This document shows positions 6,396-13,563 of a stretch of 17,434 nt of DNA, in pieces. Position 1 is the first letter of the stretch, and every line of letters starts with the position of its first letter. This DNA is from Lachnospiraceae bacterium (lineage in GTDB: Bacteria > Bacillota_A > Clostridia > Lachnospirales > Lachnospiraceae), in assembly GCA_009774655.1 (NCBI GenBank), contig VSOD01000029.1, forward strand, positions 1-17,434. The letters run 5' to 3'. The position numbers and the translations under genes are program-made. The notes beneath the pieces were generated by a model, which searched no databases, was not told the origin of the DNA, and was given only the letters and a program-made list of their open reading frames with translations.

Positions 6396-7061
6396 ATGCA
6401 AGCAATCGTAGAAACCCTGTTTGATGCTGTCTATCTGGTTTCTGTCATTACCATCGGGATCCTGATGATCCGGGGCAGCAAAGGAGAGCGCCAGTTCAGT
6501 CTGTTCGGCTGGATGGCGGTCGTGCTGGGAGCGGGCGACTCGTTCCATCTGGTGCCCCGCGCTCTGGCGCTCTGTACCACCGGTCTGGAGAACTATACCG
6601 TTCCTCTGGGTCTTGGAAAGTGGATCACTTCGGTGACGATGACAGTTTTTTATGTGCTGCTCTATTATGTCTGGCGGCAGCGGTATAAGATCAGCGGCCA
6701 GGGCGGCCTTACCGCCGCCGTCTACGGTCTTGGTGTCGTGCGGATCGTGCTGTGCATGATGCCCCAGAACCAGTGGCTGAGTGCAGAAGCGCCGCTCTCA
6801 TGGGGCATTTACCGCAATATTCCCTTTGCGCTGCTTGGCCTTCTGGTGATCGTGCTGTTTTACCGCAGTGCGAAGGAGCACGGGGACAGGGCTTTTGGCT
6901 GGATGTGGCTGACCATTGTGCTGAGCTTTGGCTTCTACATTCCGGTAGTGCTGTGGGCCAACACCATTCCCATGATCGGGATGTTGATGATCCCCAAGAC
7001 ATGCGCCTATATATGGACGGTACTGATCGGATATTCCGCTATGAAACAGGAAGGTAGATAA
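6396..7061 (+). CDS. Seven-transmembrane protein of unknown function
   Basis: A 221-aa integral membrane protein. Hydrophobic segments lie at about residues 8-26, 35-52, 72-94, 103-122, 139-157, 168-188 and 192-215, giving seven predicted passes with few charged residues between them. There is no signal peptide cleavage site and no enzyme motif that I recognise. AAAGGAG (6381-6387) precedes ATG 6396 at a good distance. The DUF2871 gene starts 14 bases after its stop, so the two are co-transcribed and may form one membrane complex. The TetR-type palindrome before it suggests induction by whatever the TetR protein senses. Confidence 0.85.
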   Translation: MQAIVETLFDAVYLVSVITIGILMIRGSKGERQFSLFGWMAVVLGAGDSFHLVPRALALCTTGLENYTVPLGLGKWITSVTMTVFYVLLYYVWRQRYKISGQGGLTAAVYGLGVVRIVLCMMPQNQWLSAEAPLSWGIYRNIPFALLGLLVIVLFYRSAKEHGDRAFGWMWLTIVLSFGFYIPVVLWANTIPMIGMLMIPKTCAYIWTVLIGYSAMKQEGR

Positions 7062-7075
7062 GAGGAGGATTGACT

Positions 7076-7495
7076 ATGAAACGCTATATGAATACGGCTC
7101 TGTTGTACGCTGTTTTTGCGATGGCCGGCGGCGTGTTTTATCGGGAGTTTACCAAATTTAACGGTTTTACCGGCAAGACCACGCTCTCTGTGGTTCACAC
7201 CCATTATTTCCTGCTGGGTATGGTATTTTTCCTATTGCTGCTCCTGCTGGAAAAGAATTTTTCCTTCACTGATGCAAAGACCGGGCGGGTATTGGCTGCC
7301 TATCATATCGGGCTGAACCTGACCGCGGTGATGTTTGTCGTGCGGGGCCTGACACAGGTACTGGCGCCTGCGCTTTCCCGGGGCATGGATGCGGCGATCT
7401 CCGGCATGGCCGGAATCGGACATATCCTGCTGGGGGTCAGCATGGTGCTTCTGCTGGTGCAGATCAGGCGCAGCGTGACGGCGCCACAGAGCTGA
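7076..7495 (+). CDS. DUF2871 family membrane protein
   Basis: A 139-aa membrane protein with about four hydrophobic segments (near residues 5-20, 42-60, 74-95 and 108-127). The N-terminal block YREFTKFNGFTGKTTLSVVH and the following THYFLLGM are diagnostic of DUF2871, whose function is unknown; the conserved histidines might bind a metal or haem, which is speculation. ATG 7076 was chosen because AGAGGAGG (7061-7068) lies 7 bases upstream. A TTG at 7070 in the same frame is too close to that site. It is the second gene of the operon with the 7-TM protein. Confidence 0.85.
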   Translation: MKRYMNTALLYAVFAMAGGVFYREFTKFNGFTGKTTLSVVHTHYFLLGMVFFLLLLLLEKNFSFTDAKTGRVLAAYHIGLNLTAVMFVVRGLTQVLAPALSRGMDAAISGMAGIGHILLGVSMVLLLVQIRRSVTAPQS

Positions 7496-7591
7496 CCGGA
7501 AGATAAAAAATTCTTCTGCCTTTTCGCCGCGGGCCATACCGTTACGGATGTTTTAAAGTTTCTGCTGGGAATACAGGCTCATATGTGTTAA

Positions 7592-7613
7592 GGTGTTATT
7601 GCAGGGTGTTATT
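7592..7613. repeat. Direct repeat GGTGTTATT, two copies, period 13
   Basis: Copies are at 7592-7600 and 7605-7613, just upstream of the nanQ-like gene. A TACAAT at 7613-7618 could serve as a weak -10 box. The stretch 7496-7616 holds nothing else that I can support. Confidence 0.4.
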
Positions 7614-7616
7614 ACA

Positions 7617-7715
7617 ATGATCGGAATGTACGGTTCATATCTTCAAAGGCAGCGCAGGCAGGCGCTGTATGACACCGATACAGGAAGAACGGCTGGAAAG
7701 GAGAGAACAGAATGA
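7617..7715 (+). CDS. Possible 32-codon leader peptide overlapping the nanQ-like start
   Basis: A short open frame (MIGMYGSYLQRQRRQALYDT and 12 more residues) begins at ATG 7617 with AGGGTG 8 bases upstream. Its TGA (7713-7715) overlaps the ATG of the next gene as ATGA. That arrangement is typical of translational coupling. The peptide is basic and has no recognisable motif. It could equally be a chance frame. Confidence 0.25.
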   Translation: MIGMYGSYLQRQRRQALYDTDTGRTAGKERTE

Positions 7716-8161
7716 TTTATGACAAAACAGAAAATGCGCAGCGTTATATGGGGATCAGCAGGAATCTGGACCGGGCGCTGCGTTATATGACTGAGACAGA
7801 TCTGGCGCAGATGGAGGACGGCAGGCATGAGATTGAGGGAGACGAGGTTTTTGTGAATATCATGCAGGCGGATACGAAGGCTGACAGGAAGGAATATGAG
7901 TTTCATGAGGAATATTACGATATTCAGATCGATCTTTCCGGAAGAGAGGATATTCTTTTTGCTCAGGAGTTTCAGGAGATCACGAAGCCATACAGCGGAA
8001 ACGGGGATATCGGTATGGGAATCTGCACCTGTGAGACGGTTTGCCATCTGGAGCCGGGGAAATTCGCTATCTGTATGCCCACGGAACCGCATATGCCGGG
8101 CGTGGCGGCAGAGGGCTGCGAAGAGCGGATCCGTAAGGCCGTGATCAAAGTGCGGAAGTGA
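7712..8161 (+). CDS. nanQ: YhcH/YjgK/YiaL family protein, probable N-acetylneuraminate anomerase
   Basis: A 149-aa cupin-fold cytoplasmic protein. Family signatures are EYEFHEEYYDIQIDLSG (metal-ligand His and the DIQ motif), the Glu-containing strand after it, and FAICMPTEPHMPG near residue 115-125. The E. coli member NanQ (YhcH) speeds conversion between sialic-acid anomers so that the lyase and kinase steps keep pace with uptake. AAAGGAG precedes ATG 7712. The placement before a NanK-like kinase and nanE-nanA supports the sialic-acid role. Other family members act on other sugars, so the symbol rests on context. Confidence 0.85.
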   Translation: MIYDKTENAQRYMGISRNLDRALRYMTETDLAQMEDGRHEIEGDEVFVNIMQADTKADRKEYEFHEEYYDIQIDLSGREDILFAQEFQEITKPYSGNGDIGMGICTCETVCHLEPGKFAICMPTEPHMPGVAAEGCEERIRKAVIKVRK

Positions 8162-8337
8162 CAGTTTTGACTGTATTGGAGGCTGGGCCGGACGTGTCGG
8201 TGTGCATGGAAGGCGGTGTATGAAAGGCAGTATGTGAAAGGGAGCGGGATGGCTGGTGAAAGGGCATCCGGTAAGGGTGCTGTCTGTAGAAAGAGAAAAA
8301 GAAGAGCGCAGGAAGCAGCGTGGAAATGGAGAACAAT

Positions 8338-9228
8338 ATGAGGGCAGCGGTAGTTGATATTGGAGGAACAAGTATCAAGTCGGGCATCTGGGAAGCGGGG
8401 CAGATCGGGGAAGTGAAAGAGACGGACACGAATGCCGGGCTGGGCGGAGAACATGTGATGCAGACGGTTCTGGAGATTCTTGGCCAGTATGGGGACTTTC
8501 AGGCGGTCGGTATCAGCACGGCCGGACAGGTGGATGTGGAGAAGGGATCCATTCTCTTTGCCAATGAGAATATCCCCGGTTATACGGGGATGCAGATCAG
8601 GGAACGGATCGAAAAGAAGTTTCACGTGCCGACGGCCGTGCAGAACGATGTCAACAGTGCGGCCATCGGAGAGGCCTACTATGGAGCCGGCAAAGGAACG
8701 CCGGATTTCCTGTGTCTGACCTATGGAACAGGTGTGGGAGGCGCCATAGTCATGAACGGGGAAGTGTATACCGGTTCCGGATACTCGGCCGGAGAATTTG
8801 GCGGTATCGTGACGCATCCGGAGCATCGGGATCCCGGGACGGATATTTTCAGCGGCTGTTATGAACGGTATGCATCGACAACGGCTCTTGTACAGCGTGT
8901 AAGGGCACAGTTTCCGGAACTACACAACGGGCGGGAGATCTTTGCACAGCTGGAATCGCCGCAGGTGCGGGAGCTGGTTGATCAGTGGATCGCAGAGATC
9001 GTCTACGGCTTGACCACACTGGTACATATCTTTAATCCTTCGCTTGCGGTTCTGGGCGGCGGGATCATGGAGCAGGAATATGTGATCCGGAACGTGCAGA
9101 AGCTGCTGCAGGAACATATCATGCCTTCGTTCGGAAATGTCCGCGTGGTGCAGGCAGGACTGGGAAACAAAGCCGGTATGCTCGGCGCCGCATGGGCCGC
9201 CTGCCGGGAATATGAGAAGAAGATCTGA
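8338..9228 (+). CDS. nanK: ROK-family sugar kinase, probable N-acetylmannosamine kinase
   Basis: A 296-aa kinase that would phosphorylate ManNAc to ManNAc-6-P with ATP. Motifs are VVDIGGTSIKSG (phosphate loop), the catalytic Asp104 in VQNDVNSAA, LTYGTGVGGAIV, and AVLGGGIM near residue 235. The usual ROK zinc motif is reduced: GH is GG, the CxCG part is absent and only GCYE remains, so it may not bind zinc the usual way. ATG 8338 with GGAG 6 bases upstream gives the typical short N-terminus; GTG 8320 and ATG 8326 are alternatives. The 176 bases before it contain only short purine-rich repeats and no promoter I can fix. Substrate is inferred from the nan context. Confidence 0.85.
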   Translation: MRAAVVDIGGTSIKSGIWEAGQIGEVKETDTNAGLGGEHVMQTVLEILGQYGDFQAVGISTAGQVDVEKGSILFANENIPGYTGMQIRERIEKKFHVPTAVQNDVNSAAIGEAYYGAGKGTPDFLCLTYGTGVGGAIVMNGEVYTGSGYSAGEFGGIVTHPEHRDPGTDIFSGCYERYASTTALVQRVRAQFPELHNGREIFAQLESPQVRELVDQWIAEIVYGLTTLVHIFNPSLAVLGGGIMEQEYVIRNVQKLLQEHIMPSFGNVRVVQAGLGNKAGMLGAAWAACREYEKKI

Positions 9229-9233
9229 TATAA

Positions 9234-9248
9234 TGTCATGATATGACA
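9234..9248 (+). other. Inverted repeat TGTCAT-GAT-ATGACA after the kinase stop
   Basis: A perfect 6-bp inverted repeat with a 3-base centre starts 6 bases after the stop codon and lies upstream of the terminator. It may be part of the 3' end structure or a protein site. Confidence 0.4.
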
Positions 9249-9255
9249 GGGAGAG

Positions 9256-9293
9256 GGGGATATTGCAGGTACGTCCGGCAATATCCCCTTCTT
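9256..9293 (+). terminator. Intrinsic terminator after the ROK kinase
   Basis: An 11-bp perfect stem (GGGGATATTGC at 9256-9266 with GCAATATCCCC at 9278-9288) is followed by TTCTTT. It separates the nanQ-nanK unit from nanE-nanA. Confidence 0.8.
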
Positions 9294-9365
9294 TGGGAAG
9301 CAGAATTGAACGAATCGTAGGAGCCGGTTTTCAGTATTCACGGTTAAAATAATGAAATCATATAC

Positions 9366-9394
9366 AGTTTTTTGTATGGATATGACAAAAAACT
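9366..9394. promoter_or_regulatory. 10-bp inverted repeat AGTTTTTTGT / ACAAAAAACT
   Basis: Perfect 10-bp arms (9366-9375 and 9385-9394) are separated by 9 bases. It lies about 70-100 bases upstream of the nanE promoter. The low GC makes a terminator role weak; a regulator site is possible. The rest of 9296-9435 is AT-rich with nothing else I can support. Confidence 0.5.
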
Positions 9395-9435
9395 AATCAT
9401 AATCACTCAAGAAAAAGGTGAATTACACAAAAAAT

Positions 9436-9449
9436 ATGAAAGAACTTTC
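9436..9449. promoter_or_regulatory. Candidate NanR (RpiR-type) operator upstream of nanE
   Basis: ATGAAAGAACTTTC contains the perfect inverted repeat GAAAG-AA-CTTTC (9438-9449). It lies 16 bases before the -35 box, and 12 of 14 positions match 11919-11932 upstream of the RpiR-family gene. Confidence 0.5.
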
Positions 9450-9465
9450 TGAAAAACATATCGTA

Positions 9466-9493
9466 TTGAAAACAATTTCTTTAATGATATAAT
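9466..9493 (+). promoter_or_regulatory. Promoter of the nanE-nanA operon
   Basis: TTGAAA (9466-9471), a 16-base spacer and TATAAT (9488-9493), about 48 bases before the nanE start. Confidence 0.75.
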
Positions 9494-9540
9494 GTGAACT
9501 ATAGCTGTCAAAATGGTGACGAGAAAAGAGGCGAGGAGAA

Positions 9541-10230
9541 GTGGTAGAGAGTAAAGTAGAACAATTAAAAGGGAAATTGATTGTATCCTGTCAGGCGCTT
9601 CCGCATGAACCGCTGCATTCTTCCTATATTATGGGCAGGATGGCGCTGGCGGCCAAAGAGGGCGGAGCATTCGGAATCCGGGCCAACACCAAAGAGGATA
9701 TCAAAGAGATCCAGTCACAGGTTGATCTGCCGATCATTGGCATCGTGAAACGTGATTATGAAGGAAGCAGGGTTTATATCACGCCTACAATGAAAGAAGT
9801 TGACGAGCTGATGGAAGTCAGGCCGGAGATCATTGCGGTGGATGCCACCGGTGCGCTGCGGCCGGGAGAATTGACGCTGGACGCATTTTTTCATCAGATC
9901 AAAGAGAAATATCCGGAGCAGCTTTTGATGGCTGACTGCTCTACCATCGAAGAAGCGCTTCATGCGGATGAACTGGGATTTGATTTTATCGGAACAACGA
10001 TGGTCGGGTATACAGAGCAGAGCCGGAATGACAAGATAGAGAGCAATGATTTTGAGATCATCCGGGAGATCGTTGCGAAGGCGAAGCACAGAGTGATCGC
10101 GGAAGGGAATATCAATACCCCGCAGAAGGCAAAACGGGTTGTGGAACTGGGAGTGTTCAGTGTCGTTGTCGGTTCGATCATTACCAGACCCCAGCTGATC
10201 ACGAAAGCATTCGCGGAAGCACTGGAGTAA
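9541..10230 (+). CDS. nanE: N-acetylmannosamine-6-phosphate 2-epimerase
   Basis: A TIM-barrel epimerase of 229 aa that converts ManNAc-6-P to GlcNAc-6-P in sialic-acid breakdown. The N-terminus KGKLIVSCQALPHEPLHSS is diagnostic. The two residues shown to be catalytic in the Clostridium perfringens enzyme are present as Lys70 (GIVKRDY) and the Glu in IAEGNINTP near residue 183. The phosphate-binding end is VVVGSIITRP. GTG 9541 is the only reasonable start; GAGGAG ends only 2 bases before it and AGAGG lies 10 bases before it, an unusual layout that may lower initiation. It is the first gene after the promoter at 9466-9493 and is followed by nanA after 78 bases. Confidence 0.95.
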   Translation: MVESKVEQLKGKLIVSCQALPHEPLHSSYIMGRMALAAKEGGAFGIRANTKEDIKEIQSQVDLPIIGIVKRDYEGSRVYITPTMKEVDELMEVRPEIIAVDATGALRPGELTLDAFFHQIKEKYPEQLLMADCSTIEEALHADELGFDFIGTTMVGYTEQSRNDKIESNDFEIIREIVAKAKHRVIAEGNINTPQKAKRVVELGVFSVVVGSIITRPQLITKAFAEALE

Positions 10231-10308
10231 GAGTGAACAAAAGGATTTGATACCGGCGGTGCACAGAAAAGGTGGCAGCGTGCCGGAGAAGGGGGAGAAG
10301 TATCAGAT

Positions 10309-11226
10309 ATGAGAAACCTGGATAAATATAAGGGAATCATTCCCGCATTTTATGCCTGCTATGACGGGGAAGGCAATATCAGCCCGGAGAGAGTGCGGGC
10401 GCTGACGGAATACTTTATCAGAAAAGGCGTGAAGGGCATCTATGTCAACGGCTCTTCCGGGGAATGTATCTATCAGAGCGTGGAAGACCGTAAGGTCGTA
10501 TTGGAAAATGTAATGGAAGCAGCGGCCGGCAAGCTGACGGTGATCGCGCATGTAGCCTGCAATAACACGAAGGACAGCAAAGAGCTGGCGGCCCATGCGC
10601 AGGGGCTTGGGGTGGATGCGATCGCCTGTATCCCGCCGATTTATTTTCATCTGCCGGAATACGCGATCGCGGAATATTGGAACGATATCAGCGATGCAGC
10701 GCCGGATACCGATTTTATCATCTACAATATCCCGCAGCTGGCAGGGGTTTCTCTGACACAGAGCCTGTTTGCGAAGATGCGGGAGAATCCGAGAGTGATC
10801 GGCGTCAAGAATTCGTCCATGCCGGTGCAGGATATCCAGCTGTTCAAGCAGGCCGGCGGAGAGGATTACATTATCTTCAACGGACCGGATGAGCAGTTTA
10901 TCAGCGGCCGTGTGATCGGTGCGGAAGGCGGTATCGGCGGTACCTATGGCGTTATGCCGGAACTGTTCCTGAAGATGAACGAACTGGTGGAAGCAGGGGA
11001 CTTGAAGAAAGCCTGTGAGGTACAGTATCAGGCCAATGAAGTCATCTATAAGATGTGTGCGGCACACGGCAATATGTATGCTGTCATCAAAGAAATCCTG
11101 CGGATCAACGAAGGCCTGGACATCGGCGGTGTGCGCAGGCCCCTGACTGATCTGATCAAAGAGGATATGCCGATCGTGGAAGAGGCAGCCAGAATGATCC
11201 GTGAGGCAAAGGCCGGGATCTGCTAA
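10309..11226 (+). CDS. nanA: N-acetylneuraminate lyase
   Basis: A DapA/NAL-family aldolase of 305 aa that splits Neu5Ac to ManNAc and pyruvate. The Schiff-base lysine is Lys167 (GVKNSS), the catalytic tyrosine is Tyr139 in YNIPQLAG, and the carboxylate-binding loop is VNGSSGEC (residues 47-53). These identify NAL rather than dihydrodipicolinate synthase. GGGGGAG lies about 11 bases before ATG 10309. It is the second gene of the nanE operon. Its stop codon overlaps the stop of the convergent esterase gene, and no terminator is seen between them. Confidence 0.95.
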   Translation: MRNLDKYKGIIPAFYACYDGEGNISPERVRALTEYFIRKGVKGIYVNGSSGECIYQSVEDRKVVLENVMEAAAGKLTVIAHVACNNTKDSKELAAHAQGLGVDAIACIPPIYFHLPEYAIAEYWNDISDAAPDTDFIIYNIPQLAGVSLTQSLFAKMRENPRVIGVKNSSMPVQDIQLFKQAGGEDYIIFNGPDEQFISGRVIGAEGGIGGTYGVMPELFLKMNELVEAGDLKKACEVQYQANEVIYKMCAAHGNMYAVIKEILRINEGLDIGGVRRPLTDLIKEDMPIVEEAARMIREAKAGIC

Positions 11227-11873
11227 CAGATCTGCGGGATCAGCGCGGCGAGCTTTTCAGCCAGCAGCCGATGCGCCTCCAGACTTAGATGCATATAGTC
11301 ATAGGGATACATACCGAGGCCGGGGATCGACGCGGCATCCAGGAAATGGCAGTGCAGCCTTTCGGCGATGTCCTGATAGAGAGGGGAGAGCGCCATGGAT
11401 TTTTCCATACAGTCTTTTCCCATCTCAGGGCCGATGCTTGTTTCGTAATAGCCTTTCTCGATGGGCGGCGGCGCGATGATCAGAATATTGGGCTGACTTC
11501 TCCAGGCATCCGGTGTATGGATCGCTTTGTTTACGAGTCGCTCCATGCCTTTGGCGATATTGCCGGGCGTAGCGCTGAAACGCTGCTTCACATCGTTGGT
11601 GCCGAGCATGATGATCAGAAGATCAAGCGGTTCATGGGTCATCATACAGGGATGAAGAAAGGCGAAGCCGTTTAAGCCTTCGAAAAGGGGATCGTCGAAA
11701 GAGGTGGTCCGCCCGCTCAGGCCTTCTTCGCGGACCAGATAACCGGGGCCAAGCAGATCGGCCAGAAGACAGGTCCAGCGTTCTTTTTCGGTAAAGCGCC
11801 CCATGTTGGCTGAATTGTAGCCGTGGGTGTTGGAATCGCCGTAACAGACGATGGTCTTGGATACAGAACTCAT
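11223..11873 (-). CDS. SGNH/GDSL hydrolase, MsAcT-like esterase; possible sialate O-acetylesterase
   Basis: A cytoplasmic esterase of 216 aa with no signal peptide. The SGNH blocks are Ser14 in CYGDSNTHG, Gly53 near EEGLSGRTTSFDDP, GTND (91-94), and Asp192/His195 in YDYMHLS. The blocks EEGLS.RTT.DDP and LDLLIIMLGTND resemble the Mycobacterium smegmatis aryl esterase/acyltransferase MsAcT. AAAGGAGGG lies just before ATG (complement of 11871-11873). It is on the opposite strand inside the nan region, and its stop overlaps nanA's stop by 4 bases. Removal of O-acetyl groups from sialic acids is a reasonable inference from context and family; other short-chain esters are possible. Confidence 0.85.
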   Translation of the reverse strand: MSSVSKTIVCYGDSNTHGYNSANMGRFTEKERWTCLLADLLGPGYLVREEGLSGRTTSFDDPLFEGLNGFAFLHPCMMTHEPLDLLIIMLGTNDVKQRFSATPGNIAKGMERLVNKAIHTPDAWRSQPNILIIAPPPIEKGYYETSIGPEMGKDCMEKSMALSPLYQDIAERLHCHFLDAASIPGLGMYPYDYMHLSLEAHRLLAEKLAALIPQIC

Positions 11874-11918
11874 AAGTGTCCCTCCTTTGGGTTTTTCTAT
11901 ATCATAGCATCAAGTGGG

Positions 11919-11932
11919 ATGAAAGAACAATC
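11919..11932. promoter_or_regulatory. Candidate NanR operator in the divergent gap
   Basis: ATGAAAGAACAATC matches 12 of 14 bases of the site at 9436-9449. It lies in the 82-base gap between the divergent esterase and RpiR-family genes, so it could control either or both. Confidence 0.45.
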
Positions 11933-11955
11933 ATTTGAGCAAAGAGTGACAGAGG

Positions 11956-12795
11956 ATGAACAGTTACATAAAGTCGATCGTTCCGATCATAGAAGCAAGA
12001 TATGACAGTTTAACGAATGTTGAAAAGAATATAGCAGATTTTTTTATCAATAACAAAGAGGATATGGATTTCTCGGCTCAGAATGTAGCCAGGACGATAT
12101 TTGTATCCGAAGCATCACTTTCGAGATTTGCGAAGAAGTGCGGATTCCACGGATACCGGGAATTTATCTATCAGTATGAAAAGACTTTCATGAGAAAAGG
12201 CGAGGTGACGGCAGACAGTACCAGGCTGGTGCTGAATACCTATCAGGATCTGCTCAGCAAAACATACAGCCTGATGGATGAAACACAGATCGCAAGGGTG
12301 GTGCAGTATCTTTTTCAGGCGGAGAGAGTGGTAGCCTGCGGCATCGGAAGTTCCGGGCTTGCGGCAAGCGAGATGGAGAACCGGTTTATGCGGATCGGTG
12401 TGGATATTGATTCGCTGCAGGATACGGACAGGATGCGGATGCAGGCAGTCTTTTTGAACAGACGGAGTCTGGTGTGCGGCTTTTCGCTGAGCGGGGAGAC
12501 GCAGGGTGTGCTCTATCTGCTTAAGGAAGCACATAAGAAGGGCGCCAGGACGGTCATCTTTACGGCCAATGACAAGGACATTTATGCGGATTTCTGCAGT
12601 GAGGTAGTGCTGCTGGCATCTTTGCAGCATTTAAATCACGGCAACATGATATCGCCGCAGTTTCCGATTCTCGTGATGATCGATATCATCTATAACTACT
12701 ATATACGTCATGAGAGTTATGAAAAGGCTGACATGTATGATGACACGCTGCGGGCGCTGGAGTCCAAGAACGGGCAGACCAAGCATATCGTTTGA
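11956..12795 (+). CDS. nanR: MurR/RpiR-family regulator, probable sialic-acid regulator
   Basis: A 279-aa regulator. The N-terminal HTH_6 domain covers about residues 1-77 (SAQNVARTIFVSEASLSRFAKKCGF is the recognition region). A SIS sugar-phosphate-binding domain follows at about 120-250 (VVACGIGSSG, GFSLSGETQGV). RpiR-type NanR proteins in Firmicutes bind ManNAc-6-P, so a role in nan control is inferred from family and position; the symbol rests on that. A stop codon at 11947-11949 limits the start to ATG 11956, whose AGAGG touches the ATG, so translation may be weak. It is followed closely by YesL and the ABC importer, suggesting one operon. Confidence 0.85.
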   Translation: MNSYIKSIVPIIEARYDSLTNVEKNIADFFINNKEDMDFSAQNVARTIFVSEASLSRFAKKCGFHGYREFIYQYEKTFMRKGEVTADSTRLVLNTYQDLLSKTYSLMDETQIARVVQYLFQAERVVACGIGSSGLAASEMENRFMRIGVDIDSLQDTDRMRMQAVFLNRRSLVCGFSLSGETQGVLYLLKEAHKKGARTVIFTANDKDIYADFCSEVVLLASLQHLNHGNMISPQFPILVMIDIIYNYYIRHESYEKADMYDDTLRALESKNGQTKHIV

Positions 12796-12828
12796 GTCTG
12801 GGTCCGGGAACGGAAAGGAATGATGCCG

Positions 12829-13479
12829 ATGGGGCAGGATATTTTTGATCCGGAGAATCTCTTTTTCCGGATGATCGCAAAGGGTGTGGATCTGGTAGGT
12901 CTGTCGCTTCTGTGGCTGCTGCTTTGTATGCCGCTTGTCACGGCCGGACCGGCAACCGCGGCATTGTATTATACTGTGGTGAAGACTTTTCGGAACAGGA
13001 AGGACGGTGCTTTCGGCATGTATGTCCGGGCCTTTCGGGATAATCTGAGAGTCGGGATACCGGTTACCTGTATCTGTATACCGGCAGTCGTATTTTTGGC
13101 CTGGGGATATCATGTGATGGCCGGCAATACGGCCAGTAACGTCGGTGCGGTCATGTATATGACCTATTACGTACTGCTCTTGGTTCCGGCGGGAATTATG
13201 TGTTATCTGTTTCCGCTGATGGGCAGATTTACATTCCGGGTGAAGGAACTGATCAGGACAGCCTTCATCCTGACATTTAAGCATCTTCCGTCCACGGTCG
13301 TGATGGTGATGCTGCTGGTGGAAATGACGATCTTTACGATCGAGTGGTGGTGGCCGGTTCTGTTCGTGCCGGTGACGGCCATGCTCCTGTTGTCCCTGTT
13401 CCTGGAACGTATCTTTTCCAGATATCTGGATCAGGAAGAAAGGGCAGTGCTGGAGGACCGGATTGAGAATCCGGAATAA
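12829..13479 (+). CDS. yesL: YesL family (DUF624) membrane protein
   Basis: A 216-aa membrane protein with about five to six hydrophobic segments. The N-terminus MGQDIFDPENLFFRMIAKGVDL followed by LLWLLLCMPLVTAGPATAALYY is the DUF624 signature. Such genes commonly sit with sugar ABC importers of the CUT1 type and their function is unknown. ATG 12829 was chosen because AAGGA lies 9 bases upstream and the family starts here; ATG 12820 and 12823 are in frame but touch that site. It lies between the regulator and the binding protein, co-directional with both. Confidence 0.85.
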   Translation: MGQDIFDPENLFFRMIAKGVDLVGLSLLWLLLCMPLVTAGPATAALYYTVVKTFRNRKDGAFGMYVRAFRDNLRVGIPVTCICIPAVVFLAWGYHVMAGNTASNVGAVMYMTYYVLLLVPAGIMCYLFPLMGRFTFRVKELIRTAFILTFKHLPSTVVMVMLLVEMTIFTIEWWWPVLFVPVTAMLLLSLFLERIFSRYLDQEERAVLEDRIENPE

Positions 13480-13521
13480 AATTCAGGTTTTGACAGATGA
13501 CAGGGTATCTTCCCTGCTGTC
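13458..13521 (+). other. Two successive RNA hairpins before the binding-protein gene
   Basis: CCGGATT-GAG-AATCCGG (13458-13474) overlaps the end of yesL. GACAG...CTGTC with CAGGG-CCCTG inside (13492-13521) follows. Neither has a T-run after it, so they look like mRNA stability or processing elements rather than terminators. Confidence 0.45.
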
Positions 13522-13563
13522 TGGAAAAATAAATATTAAGGGAGAAGAAAAGGAGAAAAAAGT

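Noticed and set aside
7626..7641. Third TetR-type palindrome (ATGTACGGTTCAT) before nanQ
   Set aside because: The arms are imperfect and the spacing is 1 base rather than 3.
7972..8826. 284-aa minus-strand open frame
   Set aside because: It lies opposite the nanQ- and nanK-like genes and has low-complexity, His/Ser-rich translation typical of an antisense shadow.
9436..9450. CcpA cre site upstream of nanE
   Set aside because: The spacing of TG and C fits, but the central CG of the cre consensus is AA, so an RpiR-type site is preferred.
9229..9540. Riboswitch before nanE
   Set aside because: Apart from the terminator, inverted repeats and promoter, no conserved aptamer core is visible, and the leader after the -10 box is under 50 bases.
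13458..13474. Terminator at the end of yesL
   Set aside because: The stem is good but no T-run follows.
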